Assembly: GCA_040143965.1 (NCBI GenBank) | Contig: JASJQH010000174.1 | Coordinates: 1-23,071 of the forward strand | Reading direction: 5' to 3' | Source of the DNA: Basidiobolus ranarum | Lineage: Eukaryota > Basidiobolomycota > Basidiobolomycetes > Basidiobolales | DNA length: 23,071 nt | Shown here: positions 1-10,093 of the stretch, in pieces | Layout: every line of letters starts with the position of its first letter | Position numbering within the stretch: position 1 is the first letter of the stretch | The notes under the pieces: generated by a model | Databases searched by the model: none | What the model saw: the letters and a program-made list of their open reading frames with translations, nothing else | What the model was told of the DNA's origin: nothing | Made by a program: the position numbers and the translations under genes

Positions 1-1
1 G

Positions 2-540
2 GTAGTCGATTCTGAGGCACGAGAAGAGAATGGCAGTATTTCAGGGAGCCAAAGCTACGCCATCATGCCGAAGCTTGCTCGCAGTGATGAGGTGATTCGT
101 CCAAAAGAAACATGATTCTTGTGAACAATGTTTAATAGATGATATCTTGTAACCATTAGTTATCACCAGTAATCATGATCAAAACCGCGGTGACAGTTTC
201 GGAGGTAGATGATGAATTAAAAACTGAATTCTCGGAGGAATGTAGTAAATTCGGCTCAGTGGTGAAGGTGTTGGTACAGCCTGAAGATGAAACACCTTCT
301 GCAGATGTTCGAATTTTCGTCCAGTTTTCCGATGGTGCAGGTATGAGAATGAAATGCTATTTTGAGTTTGAAATGCATTAGTTGAATGTTCGAAAACTAA
401 CATGAGAGGGATTTCCTTTCTTTCGAATAGCTGCTGACCAAGCTAAGCTCGGTTTAAACGGTCGATGGTTTGGTGGTAAGCAGATTCAAGTGATATCTTA
501 CGAATTTCGTACTTTTCAGGCGGGAAACTATCTTATTTGA
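2..540 (+). CDS. SPF45/RBM17-like splicing factor, 3' end (partial)
   Basis: C-terminal part of a splicing factor of the SPF45 (RBM17/DRT111) family, a nuclear protein that helps choose 3' splice sites. Visible exons are 2-91, 160-340 and 431-540. They total 381 nt and stay in frame. The coding part covers the C-terminal U2AF-homology-motif RRM: a first strand (VIMIKTAVTV), then EVDDELKTEFSEECSKFG, the RNP1-like strand DVRIFVQFSDGA, and the family hallmark LNGRWFGGKQI near the end. The second intron (gtatga...atag, 341-430) is clear. The first (92-159) has a weak gtgatt donor and was chosen because it is the only join that keeps the alignment with the family. The N-terminal G-patch region lies left of the window. 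The gene is convergent with the zinc-finger gene at 857-1971. Confidence 0.82.
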
Positions 541-590
541 GTCGATATCAATATATGTAAAGATTCGATTCACCCTTTGTATCTTATTCA

Positions 591-596
591 AATAAA
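591..596 (+). terminator. AATAAA polyadenylation signal of the SPF45-like gene
   Basis: AATAAA lies 51 nt after the stop codon of the SPF45-like gene, in the short spacer between two convergent genes. More AATAAA copies occur at about 816-827, so the exact site used is uncertain. Confidence 0.5.
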
Positions 597-770
597 CGAA
601 TCATAACATGTCGAGATACCGTGCGAAGAAATGTGAGCAATGCATAGTGTAATAAAGCAAGATGATGTGCCGACGTACTACTGTGCCCTGTTACTCCATT
701 ATTACCGAAACGATTTAGAGTAAGTGGATATGGATTGTTTGAAAGAATCGCGAAAGCTTAGTATTCATTA

Positions 771-776
771 TTTATT
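771..776 (-). terminator. AATAAA polyadenylation signal of the zinc-finger gene
   Basis: TTTATT on the plus strand reads AATAAA on the minus strand, about 80 nt past the stop codon of the Crz1-like gene. The spacer 541-856 holds only the 3' ends of the two convergent genes; I see no gene in it. Confidence 0.45.
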
Positions 777-856
777 GACTGTAATGTTTCTCTATGTATC
801 ATGGTAAGAGCAATAGAATAAATAAAGGATCAATGTACCAAAGGGGCCGTATCCGC

Positions 857-1971
857 TTATTCTCTAAAATGTAGCATCCGAGTGGTTTTCATTCGTTTAA
901 CACCTTCTTTTCCGCAAACACCGTTTCTCGAGTTTGCACTTAGATGTCTCTTGAGCGCATCTTTAGTAGTCGAATTATCGGCGATTGGTTTTGAGTATTA
1001 TATATATAAATAGTGGGGTCCAGTTTAAAGAATTAAATCATTAGTCAATGTTTCAAGATAAAAGCCGTAATTAATATAGATTTACCAAGTCTAGCGAAAG
1101 ATCGATTGCATATGTGGCAAAGATATGGTTTAATTCCAAGATGAAGCCTTGCATGACGTTTCATGTCGTGAAGACGACTAAAGGATTGCCCACAGGTTTG
1201 ACAAAGAAAGGGCTTCTCGTTTGTGTGGATACGAAGATGAGACTTCAGATTATAAGGCCTCGTGAAAGTCTTCTCACATCCCTCGTACGTGCACTGGTAT
1301 GAGGGCTTCTTGGTGGATCCGGAAATCTTTCTACAAATATTGATCTTTTGAGACAGGGACTCCAGGTCCATGTTCTGGCAAGAGTATGCGCTATTCGGAA
1401 AGTCATTAGGTGGAATGGATGATGGGAAGCCATAGGGATCATCAGAAGTTTTGTTAACAACCTCAGTGAAGTGGCCAAGAAATTGAGAGTAGTTTTGTTG
1501 GCCCACTTGCTGTGTATGAGAGGTACTCTCTGCACTTGCAGCATGCGATGCCTGAAGACACTCCTGCGTATAATCGGCTGGAAAAGAGGCATATCCGTTA
1601 CTCGAAGCATATAGTAAAGAGTCCATATAGTTTGATTGGTTGATATTTAGCCCATTTTGATTCAATTCTTGCATGAACTGTTCAAACTCTCCCGATAAAG
1701 AACTATATGGACTGCTATTTATAGATGGAACTTGATGATAGTCGAATGTTAACTCGGATGCAAGGACGTGAGGGTCAAGTTCATGGGCAGAAATGGACGA
1801 ATTGCTTGTGGAACCTGGGGTAATGACCTCTTCCACTGGCCGATACCCAGAATAGCTTGACCAACCGTTGTCTGCAGCGTTGTGATCATCATAGGAGAGG
1901 GTTTTTCTTGCCATGCCTCCATGATATTTGCGGCTACTCGTGCAAACAGCGTCTTCTGAATATAGCCCCAT
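857..1971 (-). CDS. Crz1/Prz1-like C2H2 zinc-finger transcription factor
   Basis: Probable nuclear DNA-binding protein of the Crz1 (Prz1/CrzA) family, which in other fungi is dephosphorylated by calcineurin and turns on calcium and cell-wall stress genes. Two exons, 1086-1971 and 857-960, joined by an intron at 961-1085 (gtaaat...ctaaag), give 329 residues. The N-terminal two thirds is Ser/Asn/Gln-rich and looks disordered. Three fingers close the protein. Finger 1 is C-x4-C with TRPYNLKSHLRIH. Finger 2 is C-x2-C with SRLHDMKRHARLH. Finger 3 is C-x2-C with ARLDALKRHL but has Asn where the last His would be, followed by Cys nine residues further on. A PVEEVIT stretch resembles a loose calcineurin docking site, which is inference only. 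I start at the first ATG (1971). The ATG at 1914 or a 5' exon upstream is possible, because a good acceptor-like tract precedes this frame. Confidence 0.8.
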
Positions 1972-3243
1972 GAGAAGTATCAAGGAATATTCCACTAACC
2001 AAAATCAAAAAGAACCAAGCAACGATAATCAGAAGAATACGATTCGAAATGGCGCGCTATCTCTACTGATCAGCTCTTACACTCTTAATTCTTCTTAAAT
2101 ATCCAAGCAACCTGGTCAAAGATGCTTTGGTTTGGGGAGTGGTCAATAATCCTTCTACTAAAGGCCTGGGGTCGCAATGGGCAGGTCATACCACTGATCA
2201 TTATTTATAGCTTGTGAGGATCGGATAGCTTTTGTGTGAAGTTGTAACGGTTTCAATTTGTTTCCATTTGTCAGTATCTGGTACTTTTAACTTTCTGACA
2301 TTTAAACATGGAACGAGTTTCTTAACGCTCTTCTCTGAAGCAGTATAGATGCCTATCAAAGGCTACTGCTCATTACAAATACTACGCTTGTTTCGGATTG
2401 GTTTTGTTCCGGATCTTTGCAATGCATCATATTCTGTTACAATAAATGCCCACGGATCTGAAATGCCAGCAATCTGGTGATGATTCGCGTGTCTAGCCAA
2501 CACAAATCCATATTCAAACGGATACAAGTAAACCAGGCGTTAGAGGCATGTAGTCATAAGAATCGGTAGATAAATCTCCATCAACCTCTGGATGTTTCCC
2601 AACGGTCAGCAGGATAATTGATAATAGATCAGCTGGCAACGATTACTAGCTTCGGTACTGTATCGGTAACTGTAGAACAGGAAACCTATCCGTATCCACA
2701 TCAAAGATTCGAAATACGTCATCTTGATTGGTGGCTATACAGTACTGCATGCGTGCTGATCTATTCATAGATTTTTAAGTCTAAATAGCAACATTTGCCG
2801 ATCCGAAACCATCGTCCACCACGTTAGCAACCATCAAATACAAAAATCAGATGGTCATTGAAAAATGTCAGAGCATGTATCAGTAATCTTAGTGCAGGCA
2901 AAGAGCAATATTGCTAAGTAGCAGAAATGACATTTGGTTCAACCAGCTTCAGGAACAGAACTATCAAGTCAAACATGCAAGATACTTTGAGATATCTGCA
3001 TGCATTAGGGTTTGTAACTAACTTGGATATTTTATACTAGTGGACAGAGTATGGATTCAGACTTGAACTACAGGGTAACTTGGACCACTCTAAGACTAGA
3101 GGTAAGGCACCTTGCCAATAGTCCCCAACCAATACAGAATACAATAAATGTTGAAAGCGAGAGAAAGTACTTTAATTCATAATGCAACTATTACTTGCTT
3201 CCTATGTTAAGCTCCAAGGGCTTAGTCTTACATTGCATTCATA
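1972..3243. other. gene-free interval, promoter side of the zinc-finger gene
   Basis: No convincing coding frame, tRNA or repeat is seen in these 1.27 kb. It lies upstream of the leftward Crz1-like gene and downstream of the leftward WD40 gene, so it should hold the promoter and 5' leader of the first and the 3' end of the second. A tract near 2000-2030 could be the end of a 5' intron of the Crz1-like gene. Confidence 0.6.
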
Positions 3244-5688
3244 CTATGGAATATAGGTGTAATTGGTAAACCCAAGAGTGTCATCAGCACTGGTAGAGAA
3301 TATAGTATCCTGCTCTGGATGAAACAACGTAGAGAGTATCACTGAATCTATTAAGTATATTAGCGCAAGTCACCAATGCTAAGATGAAAATGTTAAATAC
3401 CATGGACAGGTACAGTCTGCGCACCCTTTGCCAGGTATCTTAGATCCCTAAAAAGAGTAAGTAATCTTACAACTTGAGAAAATTGAAGTTGAGAAAGAAT
3501 AACACACCAGATATGCATTGTCCCATCTTTATCTCCACACACCACCAAGTTCCCAGTGGAATCGAAAGAGGGCTTAACGGCTTTAGGCAGTAGCTGATGT
3601 TTTGCGAACCCAAAACGTTGTGCAGAAGGTTGCTTTGTCCGATAATCACATATATTGAGCTGATTGGATTTGGTTTCCAGACTAAAAATTCGACTAGGGT
3701 GAACACAAGTTCATTTGAATTGCTGAAATGACTGTTACCATGCAAGAAATAAGTTGCCATTTCGGGGGTTGGCTGTGACATCAATGACCTATGCCTCAAA
3801 ATTCTCAAGTCAGAAAAGAATGGAAAGATAGAACATACAGTCAATTATCACCTTTCCTGAGTATTGAAATTCGCTGACAACTGATACACCATTCATTGAA
3901 TAAGCTATAAGTTTTCCATCATCTGCACCTGATAAAAGAACACCTCGACCGGGGCTGTAATAAAGGCTATTTACAGAACCTACGTGATCGTGGTGAGCGA
4001 TAGTTAAAGACCGCAGCCTTGCATCTTCTGCATAGTCTTGAGGGCTCTCAAATCTCCACAGCCTCTATGTAAGAGAGAGCATCAGTGAGTGGGGCCTCTA
4101 CACTAAGAATATAAGCTGTACTTACGACGACACCGTCTCTGCCTCCCGAACCAAAGGTAAACTCCAATTGATTTTTTGCAACAGAAGCTATGGTCGAAAC
4201 CCCCTTAAGGTTATCCTCCGCATCAAAATGTTGAACTCTAATTAAAATCTAGGAAATAATTGAGCCTCATTCTCAAGGAAAAGGAGTAGTAAGGAATACC
4301 TTTTTCTTCTCAACAGAAACAAAATGAATGAAGGATAGATACGAGCGGCCTAAATCAAATTCTTCGTAGCCAACTGCAAGAATTGATGAGCTGACAAAAC
4401 ACAGATCCTGAGGCTTTTCTTGAAGTACATTTTGAGGAATGTGTGTTACCATTCTAACCACAAAACAACGGTATTAGTTTTTGATGAGGCAACCTTTTGC
4501 TCATGAGGTAGTCTTACTCTCTGGTAGCAGTGTTCCATAACTTGACTTCACTAGTCCATGCAAACGTCGTCTTATTATCATTGTAATGAAATATATAAAC
4601 GGAATCGTGCTTACCCATTTTCTGAGCTAAGTGTTGGTACATATGCAGTAAGTATAAATTAGGTATAAAAAAATCATAAAGTACTAACCAAACAGCAATA
4701 CAGCTCACTTCTCTGTGCTTATAGTCTGAAGCTCGTCCAAACGCTGTACTTCTCATTGGAGCTTCAAAAGAGTTGGATTCAAGCTGGATTTCGTCCACTT
4801 CGATGAACTGAAGGTCACTGGAAGATTATGATTTAATTCAAAATCCACTTGAGATTTAGCTCAAGATACTACCTTATATTTGTGATGGATGTATTGATTA
4901 GTGAGCTCTTATCTTCGCGTCCAGAATGTATGGCTCCGGAATCGGTTTCCTCTAACGAAAGTTTTGAGCTCGACGTCGATCTTTTTACGTTTTTTTGCGG
5001 GGTTTCGCTAGGTAAAGCTGAATTTCCAAGTTTGCAGTTATTCTTAGAAGTAGAGGTTACTGCATTTTGGACTTCTTTCTGAGTTGAACTTGAATTTAAG
5101 GCAGCTGACGTCAAAGCAATAGCGGGGGAATTTGTACCTTTTTTCAAATGATTACAAATAATATTCACCTTGTTCTCGAGATTTTGAGACATGCTATCTA
5201 GCTTCCTTATCTCTTTTTTCATCTGAAAGAGTAAATGCAAAACATTTTCAATATAAGTGTATAAAATAGTGACTTTCTCCTCTACAAAGAACCTATACCT
5301 CTGCAACTAATTGCTTCAGCTCCACTTGTAGTTGAATTGGGTCAGATTCTCCACCTCCATCCTCGATCTGAAGCTCTTCTTCTGGCCAGTAATCCGAAGA
5401 TTCAAGCTCAACCGCTTCTAAATTCGGTAACTCTCGTGAGGTTTTTGAAAATTTCGATTGTGGTTCCAAAGTTTCTTCTTCTTCTCCTTCGCTATCTGAA
5501 ACTATTACTGTTCCTTTACGTTTAGCTTTAGTCGTTGGTACTACTACTTCGGCATTAATCTGAGCTGTTTGATTGTTGATCGATCTTCCGAGAGGTGTCA
5601 ATGTTTGAGTAGCAGGCTTGTGCGTTTTAGATCTTGCCTCTGGCTCGGGTGGAATGAGATAAACCTTTTCTTTGGAACGACGTCGCAT
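3244..5688 (-). CDS. WD40-repeat protein with acidic N-terminus and coiled coil
   Basis: Eleven exons can be joined in frame: 5299-5688, 4873-5222, 4685-4817, 4518-4621, 4300-4453, 4126-4248, 3852-4064, 3739-3788, 3508-3681, 3401-3447 and 3244-3314. They sum to 1809 nt, or 602 residues, with introns of 51-86 nt. The first 130 residues are basic, then strongly acidic (SDSEGEEEE, DYWPEEELQIED). A short coiled coil (ELKQLVAEMKKEIRKLDSM) spans the first intron and a Ser/Thr-rich linker follows. The C-terminal half is a WD40-type propeller with blade endings such as EVKLWNTATRE, GRDGVVRLW, GADDGKLIAYS, GDKDGTMHIWDLR and SADDTLGFTNY. I do not recognise a named family. The layout fits a nuclear scaffold or ubiquitin-ligase adaptor, which is inference. 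A transposon begins 178 bp upstream of the start codon, inside the likely promoter. Confidence 0.83.
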
Positions 5689-5866
5689 GAAGTTGAGTAA
5701 AATTGAAGAGTTGTGGTAGAATTTGTAAACGAGGCTTAGCCATCGTACACTAGATAATGGGATCAGGATTGAGTATACTAAATTACTTGAATCATCAATA
5801 ATATATTTAACAGTTCAGTGACCGAATCACCCAATCGCTGTCTGAAATTCATCACCTTTTTAGATA

Positions 5867-5913
5867 CAGGGTTTTAACCAAAAATTAGAAGATTGCAAAA
5901 AATAATTAGACAA
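5867..5913 (+). repeat. left terminal inverted repeat
   Basis: 47-bp repeat that matches the reverse complement of 6807-6853 at 43 positions. The inner 23 bases (5891-5913) are identical. By eye the mismatches are at repeat positions 9, 12, 14 and 24. Confidence 0.9.
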
Positions 5914-6218
5914 CCATAGAAAACCATTCTTTGCTTCTCGTCCATATTAAGTTTTGAAAAAGTATGTTTATCTTGAAGGACAGTGCGAACGCGATCAACA
6001 GATAGTTTGAAATTGCGCTTAGCTTGGGAAAGAGCAGTAGCGGGATCAGCATCAGCAAAGCTAACAGCAGCAACGCCTGCGACAACAACATCAGCAATAT
6101 TATCTTCATTAGTAACCGACTTTACTTCAGTAAGACCTTCCAGATGCTGAACTCCAGCATTTATTAACTCGAAAGGAATCGTATCTTCATTATTACAATA
6201 GTAGCTTTTTAGTGCCTT
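5874..6218 (-). other. open frame of unknown origin in the transposon
   Basis: After the stop at 6219-6221 the same frame stays open for about 110 codons and ends in a stop inside the left inverted repeat. It reads, for example, FELINAGVQHLEGLTEV, ADVVVAGVAAVSFADADPA and DRVRTVLQDKHTFSKLNMDE. The composition looks protein-like, but I do not recognise it and it does not resemble the C-terminal part of Fanzor. It may come from an internal deletion or a capture, or be chance. Confidence 0.35.
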
Positions 6219-6657
6219 TTAAACACTGGCTTTCAGGAAGTGTCTTGCTTTCGTTTCAATTGCTTGCTGGTTTCTTGAGTATCGAAAAACAGACTTGTTT
6301 TGAGGAGTACTCGTTTCATGCATACAGTATAAAAGATCACCACGACCAGGATCGATAAGCACACACTTATCTGTAGTCTTAAGGATTTCATCTTTTGACA
6401 ACTTTTTAGCATAAGGAACACCATCATCAACAGCCTTCATTTTCTGGCGACCGCTTAAAGCACCTCTTCTGGTAGTGCTAAAGTTCTATTTGAGTATAGA
6501 CATACCGACTCCATCTATTTCAAGTCCCTTCAAACTTCATTGTCTTGGCATTTTGACTTTTAAGGGCTTTACAGTTTAGATTAACGACACTGCCCCAAAT
6601 ATCGACCTTGTTTCCAGTAAAATTGGATATGATCAATTGATTCAGAAACGAGATAGC
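6219..6657 (-). pseudogene. Fanzor (TnpB-like RNA-guided nuclease) fragment, broken
   Basis: The best-kept part is an open stretch at 6219-6440 reading KCVLIDPGRGDLLYCMHE, then FRYSRNQQAIETKARHF. This is the RuvC-I region of Fanzor proteins as I recall them from Mucoromycota, with the first catalytic Asp at about 6351-6353. Further upstream are KVDIWGSVVNLNCKAL (about 6560-6612) and a DGVGMSILK-like stretch (about 6495-6525), in the order seen in that family, but in a different frame and separated by stops. The later RuvC motifs and the C-terminal zinc ribbon are not seen, so the gene cannot encode a full nuclease. TnpB and Fanzor are RNA-guided DNA endonucleases. The family call rests on motif recall, not on a search. 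Confidence 0.7.
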
Positions 6658-6806
6658 TTAGTTAAAAAAGTTGGTTCTGTTTGATTCGCTTTATGACAAT
6701 ATAATGCATATTTCTACCAAACGTAAATTCCTCAATATATACGTCTAGTTTTACTGTTAACATTCGTCTGAATGCTTTTCTATGATTGTCTAATTTTAAT
6801 TTCAGC

Positions 6807-6853
6807 TTGTCTAATTATTTTTTGCAATCGTCTAATTTTAGATTCAAACCCTG
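6807..6853 (-). repeat. right terminal inverted repeat
   Basis: Inverted partner of 5867-5913. The block attattttttgcaatc is shared exactly in inverted form. The outer tip reads CAGGGTTTG on the minus strand. Confidence 0.9.
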
Positions 6854-7052
6854 ATAAGCGCACCAGCCACTCATTCCACAGACGATGAGCTGATTTGGAA
6901 ATACCTCAGTATGGAAATAACCTATCAAATTAGGCCAAGATTTCATTCAAAAATATGCTTAGATGGGTGAATTTTACTTGCTTCATTGCTGACTAAAGTA
7001 TTCAAGATATTGTTGACCGAAAACAAACAAATACAAGGTAGCAACCACTACA

Positions 7053-8733
7053 CTAAGCTTGCTGTTGCAAATTATAGTAATGCTTCTCCGCCTGAGTTAT
7101 GGCAGTCATGTTGGACATCAACTTGGTCATTGTTTCTTCATGCTCCTTTTCTGGTACTGAGTCATAGACAATCCCTGCTCCTGCTTGCAAATAGGCTACA
7201 CCGTCCTTGAATACCATCGTACGAATGGAAATGCATGTATCTAGATCTCCAGAGTAACTGAAGTGGCCCACAGCACCCGCGTAAATACCACGTTTTTCTT
7301 TCTCTAACTCACCCACCAACTCGATAGCCCGAATTTTAGGTGCACCGGAAACAGTACCAGCTGGAAAAATGGATCGGAATGCGTCGAAGGGAGTTTGGTC
7401 CTCACGTAGTTCACCACTGACGTTGCTAACAATATGCATTACATGACTGTAACGCTCAATCTGCATTAAAGAATCCACTTTTACGGTCTCTGGGCGGCAT
7501 ACTCTATTGACATCATTGCGTCCAAGGTCAACTAACATAACATGCTCAGCAACCTCTTTTTCATCAGCTAATAGGTCAGCAGCCAAAGCATCATCTTCTT
7601 CTTGAGTCTTTCCACGTTTACGAGTACCAGCGATTGGATGAGTATAAACAATATTATTTTCAACTTTCACCAGCATTTCTGGGGAGGCACCCACTACATG
7701 GAAATCGTGGAAATCAAAGTAGAACATGTAAGGAGCTGGATTGACGGTACGAAGATGTCTATACGCGTTGAATGGGTGTAAAGTGGTAGGTCTGGCCAAT
7801 CTTTGTGAGGGAACCGCTTGGATAATATCCCCTTTAATGATATGCTCTTTCAGGTTTGTCACAAAATGCTCGTATCCTTCTTTGCCAACATTGGAGGTGT
7901 AACTTTGGTTCAACTTGATTGGGGGTTGCTCAGGTAATGGGATTGTGTCTTCATTCAATCGCTTCATTACCTCCGATATCTCGGCCCTAGCCTTACTATA
8001 ATGACCTTCTAATGAGTCAAGATTGTCGGCATCACACTTGATATGACTAACGATTTTAATTAAATGGTGAAGGTGATCGAAAATAACCATCGTGTCACAG
8101 AACAAAAAGATGCTTTCGGGAATTTCAAGTGTATCTTCCAAGTCTCTAGCTGTCCTAGGCTCGAAATATTTTATACAGTCATAAGAAATGTATCCGATTG
8201 CACCACCTAAAAGGAAACGAGTTAATACCTCAAGCACCAGAAGTGGATACTAGGAATAGAATTACCAGTGAAAGAAGGAAGTCCTGGAACCGAAATAAAC
8301 TTTGCGTTTTTAAGTTCATTCTCAACTGCAACTAAAGGATCTCCTTGAATCTTCTCTTTGTCACCGGTTTTAATGACCTTATGCGCATCTTTACAATGGA
8401 TAACGTTTAAACAAAGGCCGATATTTCGCAGGTAGAGTATATTACTTACCAAAACTAATGAAAGAATAACGTCCAATTTTCTCGCCACCAGTGACTGATT
8501 CTAACAAAAACGAATCAATACCGTCCCTTCTTAGCTTCAAGTAGGTGGATACTGGAGTAGACAAGTCAGCAGATAGAGCGTGGTAAACAGGGACGGTATT
8601 TCCTTTTCCTGAGGAAATCAGTTCCTTTACCTCCTCGTATGTAGGGGTGATATCAAGCTAAACATAGTCAATAGGAATGGTTAATATATCGGAGTTTCCT
8701 CAAAGTGAGAATGAAGTACGTTAATACCTGCAT
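7053..8733 (-). CDS. TRP2: anthranilate synthase component I (TrpE/Trp2)
   Basis: Converts chorismate and glutamine-derived ammonia to anthranilate, the first committed step of tryptophan synthesis, together with the TRP3-type glutaminase subunit. Exons are 8728-8733, 8450-8657, 8266-8388 and 7053-8206: 496 residues, close to the usual fungal length of about 490-507. The first coding exon is only ATGCAG. The tryptophan feedback motif LLES-x10-S is at residues 53-67 ([15 protein letters not shown]). The chorismate-binding domain fills the last exon, with [61 protein letters not shown] and [13 protein letters not shown]. No glutaminase domain is fused to it. A perfect TGACTCA lies about 140 bp upstream of the ATG, fitting general amino-acid control. 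Confidence 0.95.
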
Positions 8734-8870
8734 ATTCTAAGTAAACAAAAATAAAGATTTAGAGAAACTACCAAGAATGAGAGGAAAATGTCGAGTTAAA
8801 GTACGAAGTCAAAATCGAGCAGGTAACTTAATTTTGGATAGATCGACAATGATGATGGAATGATATTCAA

Positions 8871-8877
8871 TGACTCA
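8871..8877. promoter_or_regulatory. TGACTCA, Gcn4-type general-control site
   Basis: Exact match to the Gcn4/CPC1 bZIP site TGACTCA, 138 bp upstream of the anthranilate synthase start codon. In fungi such sites mediate induction of amino-acid biosynthesis genes during starvation. Confidence 0.6.
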
Positions 8878-9935
8878 AGAAGCGCAGTGGGCTTCACTGC
8901 TTAATATGGTAAAGATGGATCGACGGCAGATTGCTAAATACTTCGATTGCCCAGGAACTCCATTATTCAAATCATAAATTGTGGATCACAGCATCCTAAT
9001 GTGGAGTATTTTTCCGAGGGCAGTTCTTGTTTTTAGACAACATACCTGCGATGAACTCAGCGGCGAAGAAAACCTGAAATAACTCCAGTTCTGCTGATTG
9101 TTTGAAAGCACGACTTGAACATGGTTTGGTCGCACCAAAACTGTCAAGCACAATATTAAAATCGTAGTTTTAATAATGAAAGTTGGCATTCGAATCAGTT
9201 AGCTATGATGTGGGCTCGTTCTATGGCAAATTACATAATGGAATAGAGCATTAGCCCCGTTGATAAGGGCACCAAGGTGTATTCAGTATTTTCAGAGATT
9301 CTTCAGCTCATCAAAAGGCTACAAACTGTGGTGCGCAAGCAAGTATGTATTCAACCTCAATATTGAGCAGTCTTGTTTGCTACCTGTTACGCTCGCATGG
9401 TTACACACCGCACTGAAATGGCGATCTTATAGCTAAAAGGTACTTGTACAAGCATCCACAGGTATAACGTAAAATATGTTGTCAATACGTGATTGCTGGC
9501 TCTCTAATTTTTAATAACAAACATTTCGTTTGCTCAATTCCTTCTACGTAATTGGCTGTTATCTAGATGAGAAATACAGTCATAAACGTGAGCAAATAAG
9601 CGAATGATTGAGGCAAGGTCAAATAAAATAACAGGACTCGGTCTCTACTAAGGTGAGATCTTGAACTCCGCCTTGTTCCTTACTTCTATTGAGTATGTTA
9701 CTACAGGATCAAGTGTAGTTCTACAGATGGCTTTGGTAGGGATCAACACACGTATAGTCTATGGAATAGATTCGACTAAGCAATACAAGATGTAGCGTGA
9801 GACGATTCTTCAGAGCTGTTGGAACCAATAGTAAAGCTAGTGTTAGCGCCCACTGCAATGGTAAAGGCCTGATATTACACATTACAGTTAATTATAAATG
9901 CAGTTACAGCATTGCCGGGATCGGTTTCACATGCC

Positions 9936-10093
9936 ATTGGGCGCAGAAATCCAATGGTGGTTGGCCAATACCGCCTGGTCCTATTGCTATCTCAAAATAT
10001 ACTTCCGCATGCAATTTTACTAATAGTGAGATATCACTCTGGTGAAAATAGTGGAGTTTGGGTGGATGCCGTTATTAGCCAATCACCACCAAT
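9936..10093. promoter_or_regulatory. cluster of five CCAAT boxes
   Basis: CCAAT (or ATTGG) occurs at 9936-9940, 9951-9955, 9965-9969, 10079-10083 and 10089-10093. The first two form an inverted pair, CCATTGG and CCAATGG, with a 10-nt spacer. CCAAT is the site of the HAP/NF-Y complex. No gene is visible next to it, so any promoter role is inference. Confidence 0.3.

Larger units (their letters stand above)
5867..6853. mobile_element. 987-bp inverted-repeat DNA transposon with Fanzor remnant
   Basis: The element starts CAGGGTTTT and ends AAACCCTG, with long terminal inverted repeats and a short duplication (ATA at 5864-5866 and 6854-6856). A Tc1/mariner-type TA target is also compatible. It contains the remains of a Fanzor (eukaryotic TnpB-like) gene on the minus strand and no visible transposase, so it is non-autonomous or deleted. 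The right end has an extra subterminal copy of the gtctaatttt motif near 6786. Fanzor genes are known as passengers of eukaryotic DNA transposons; assigning this element to a superfamily would be a guess. Confidence 0.82.

Noticed and set aside
92-135. Frame change near 110 in the SPF45-like gene, suggesting a broken gene
   Set aside because: An intron at 92-159 explains it and restores the family alignment, so decay need not be assumed.
1045-1085. Truncated third finger ending GKSILITAFILKH
   Set aside because: This is intron read-through; the finger is completed by the exon at 857-960.
4849-5082. Plus-strand frame of 77 codons
   Set aside because: Antisense shadow of the second exon of the WD40 gene.
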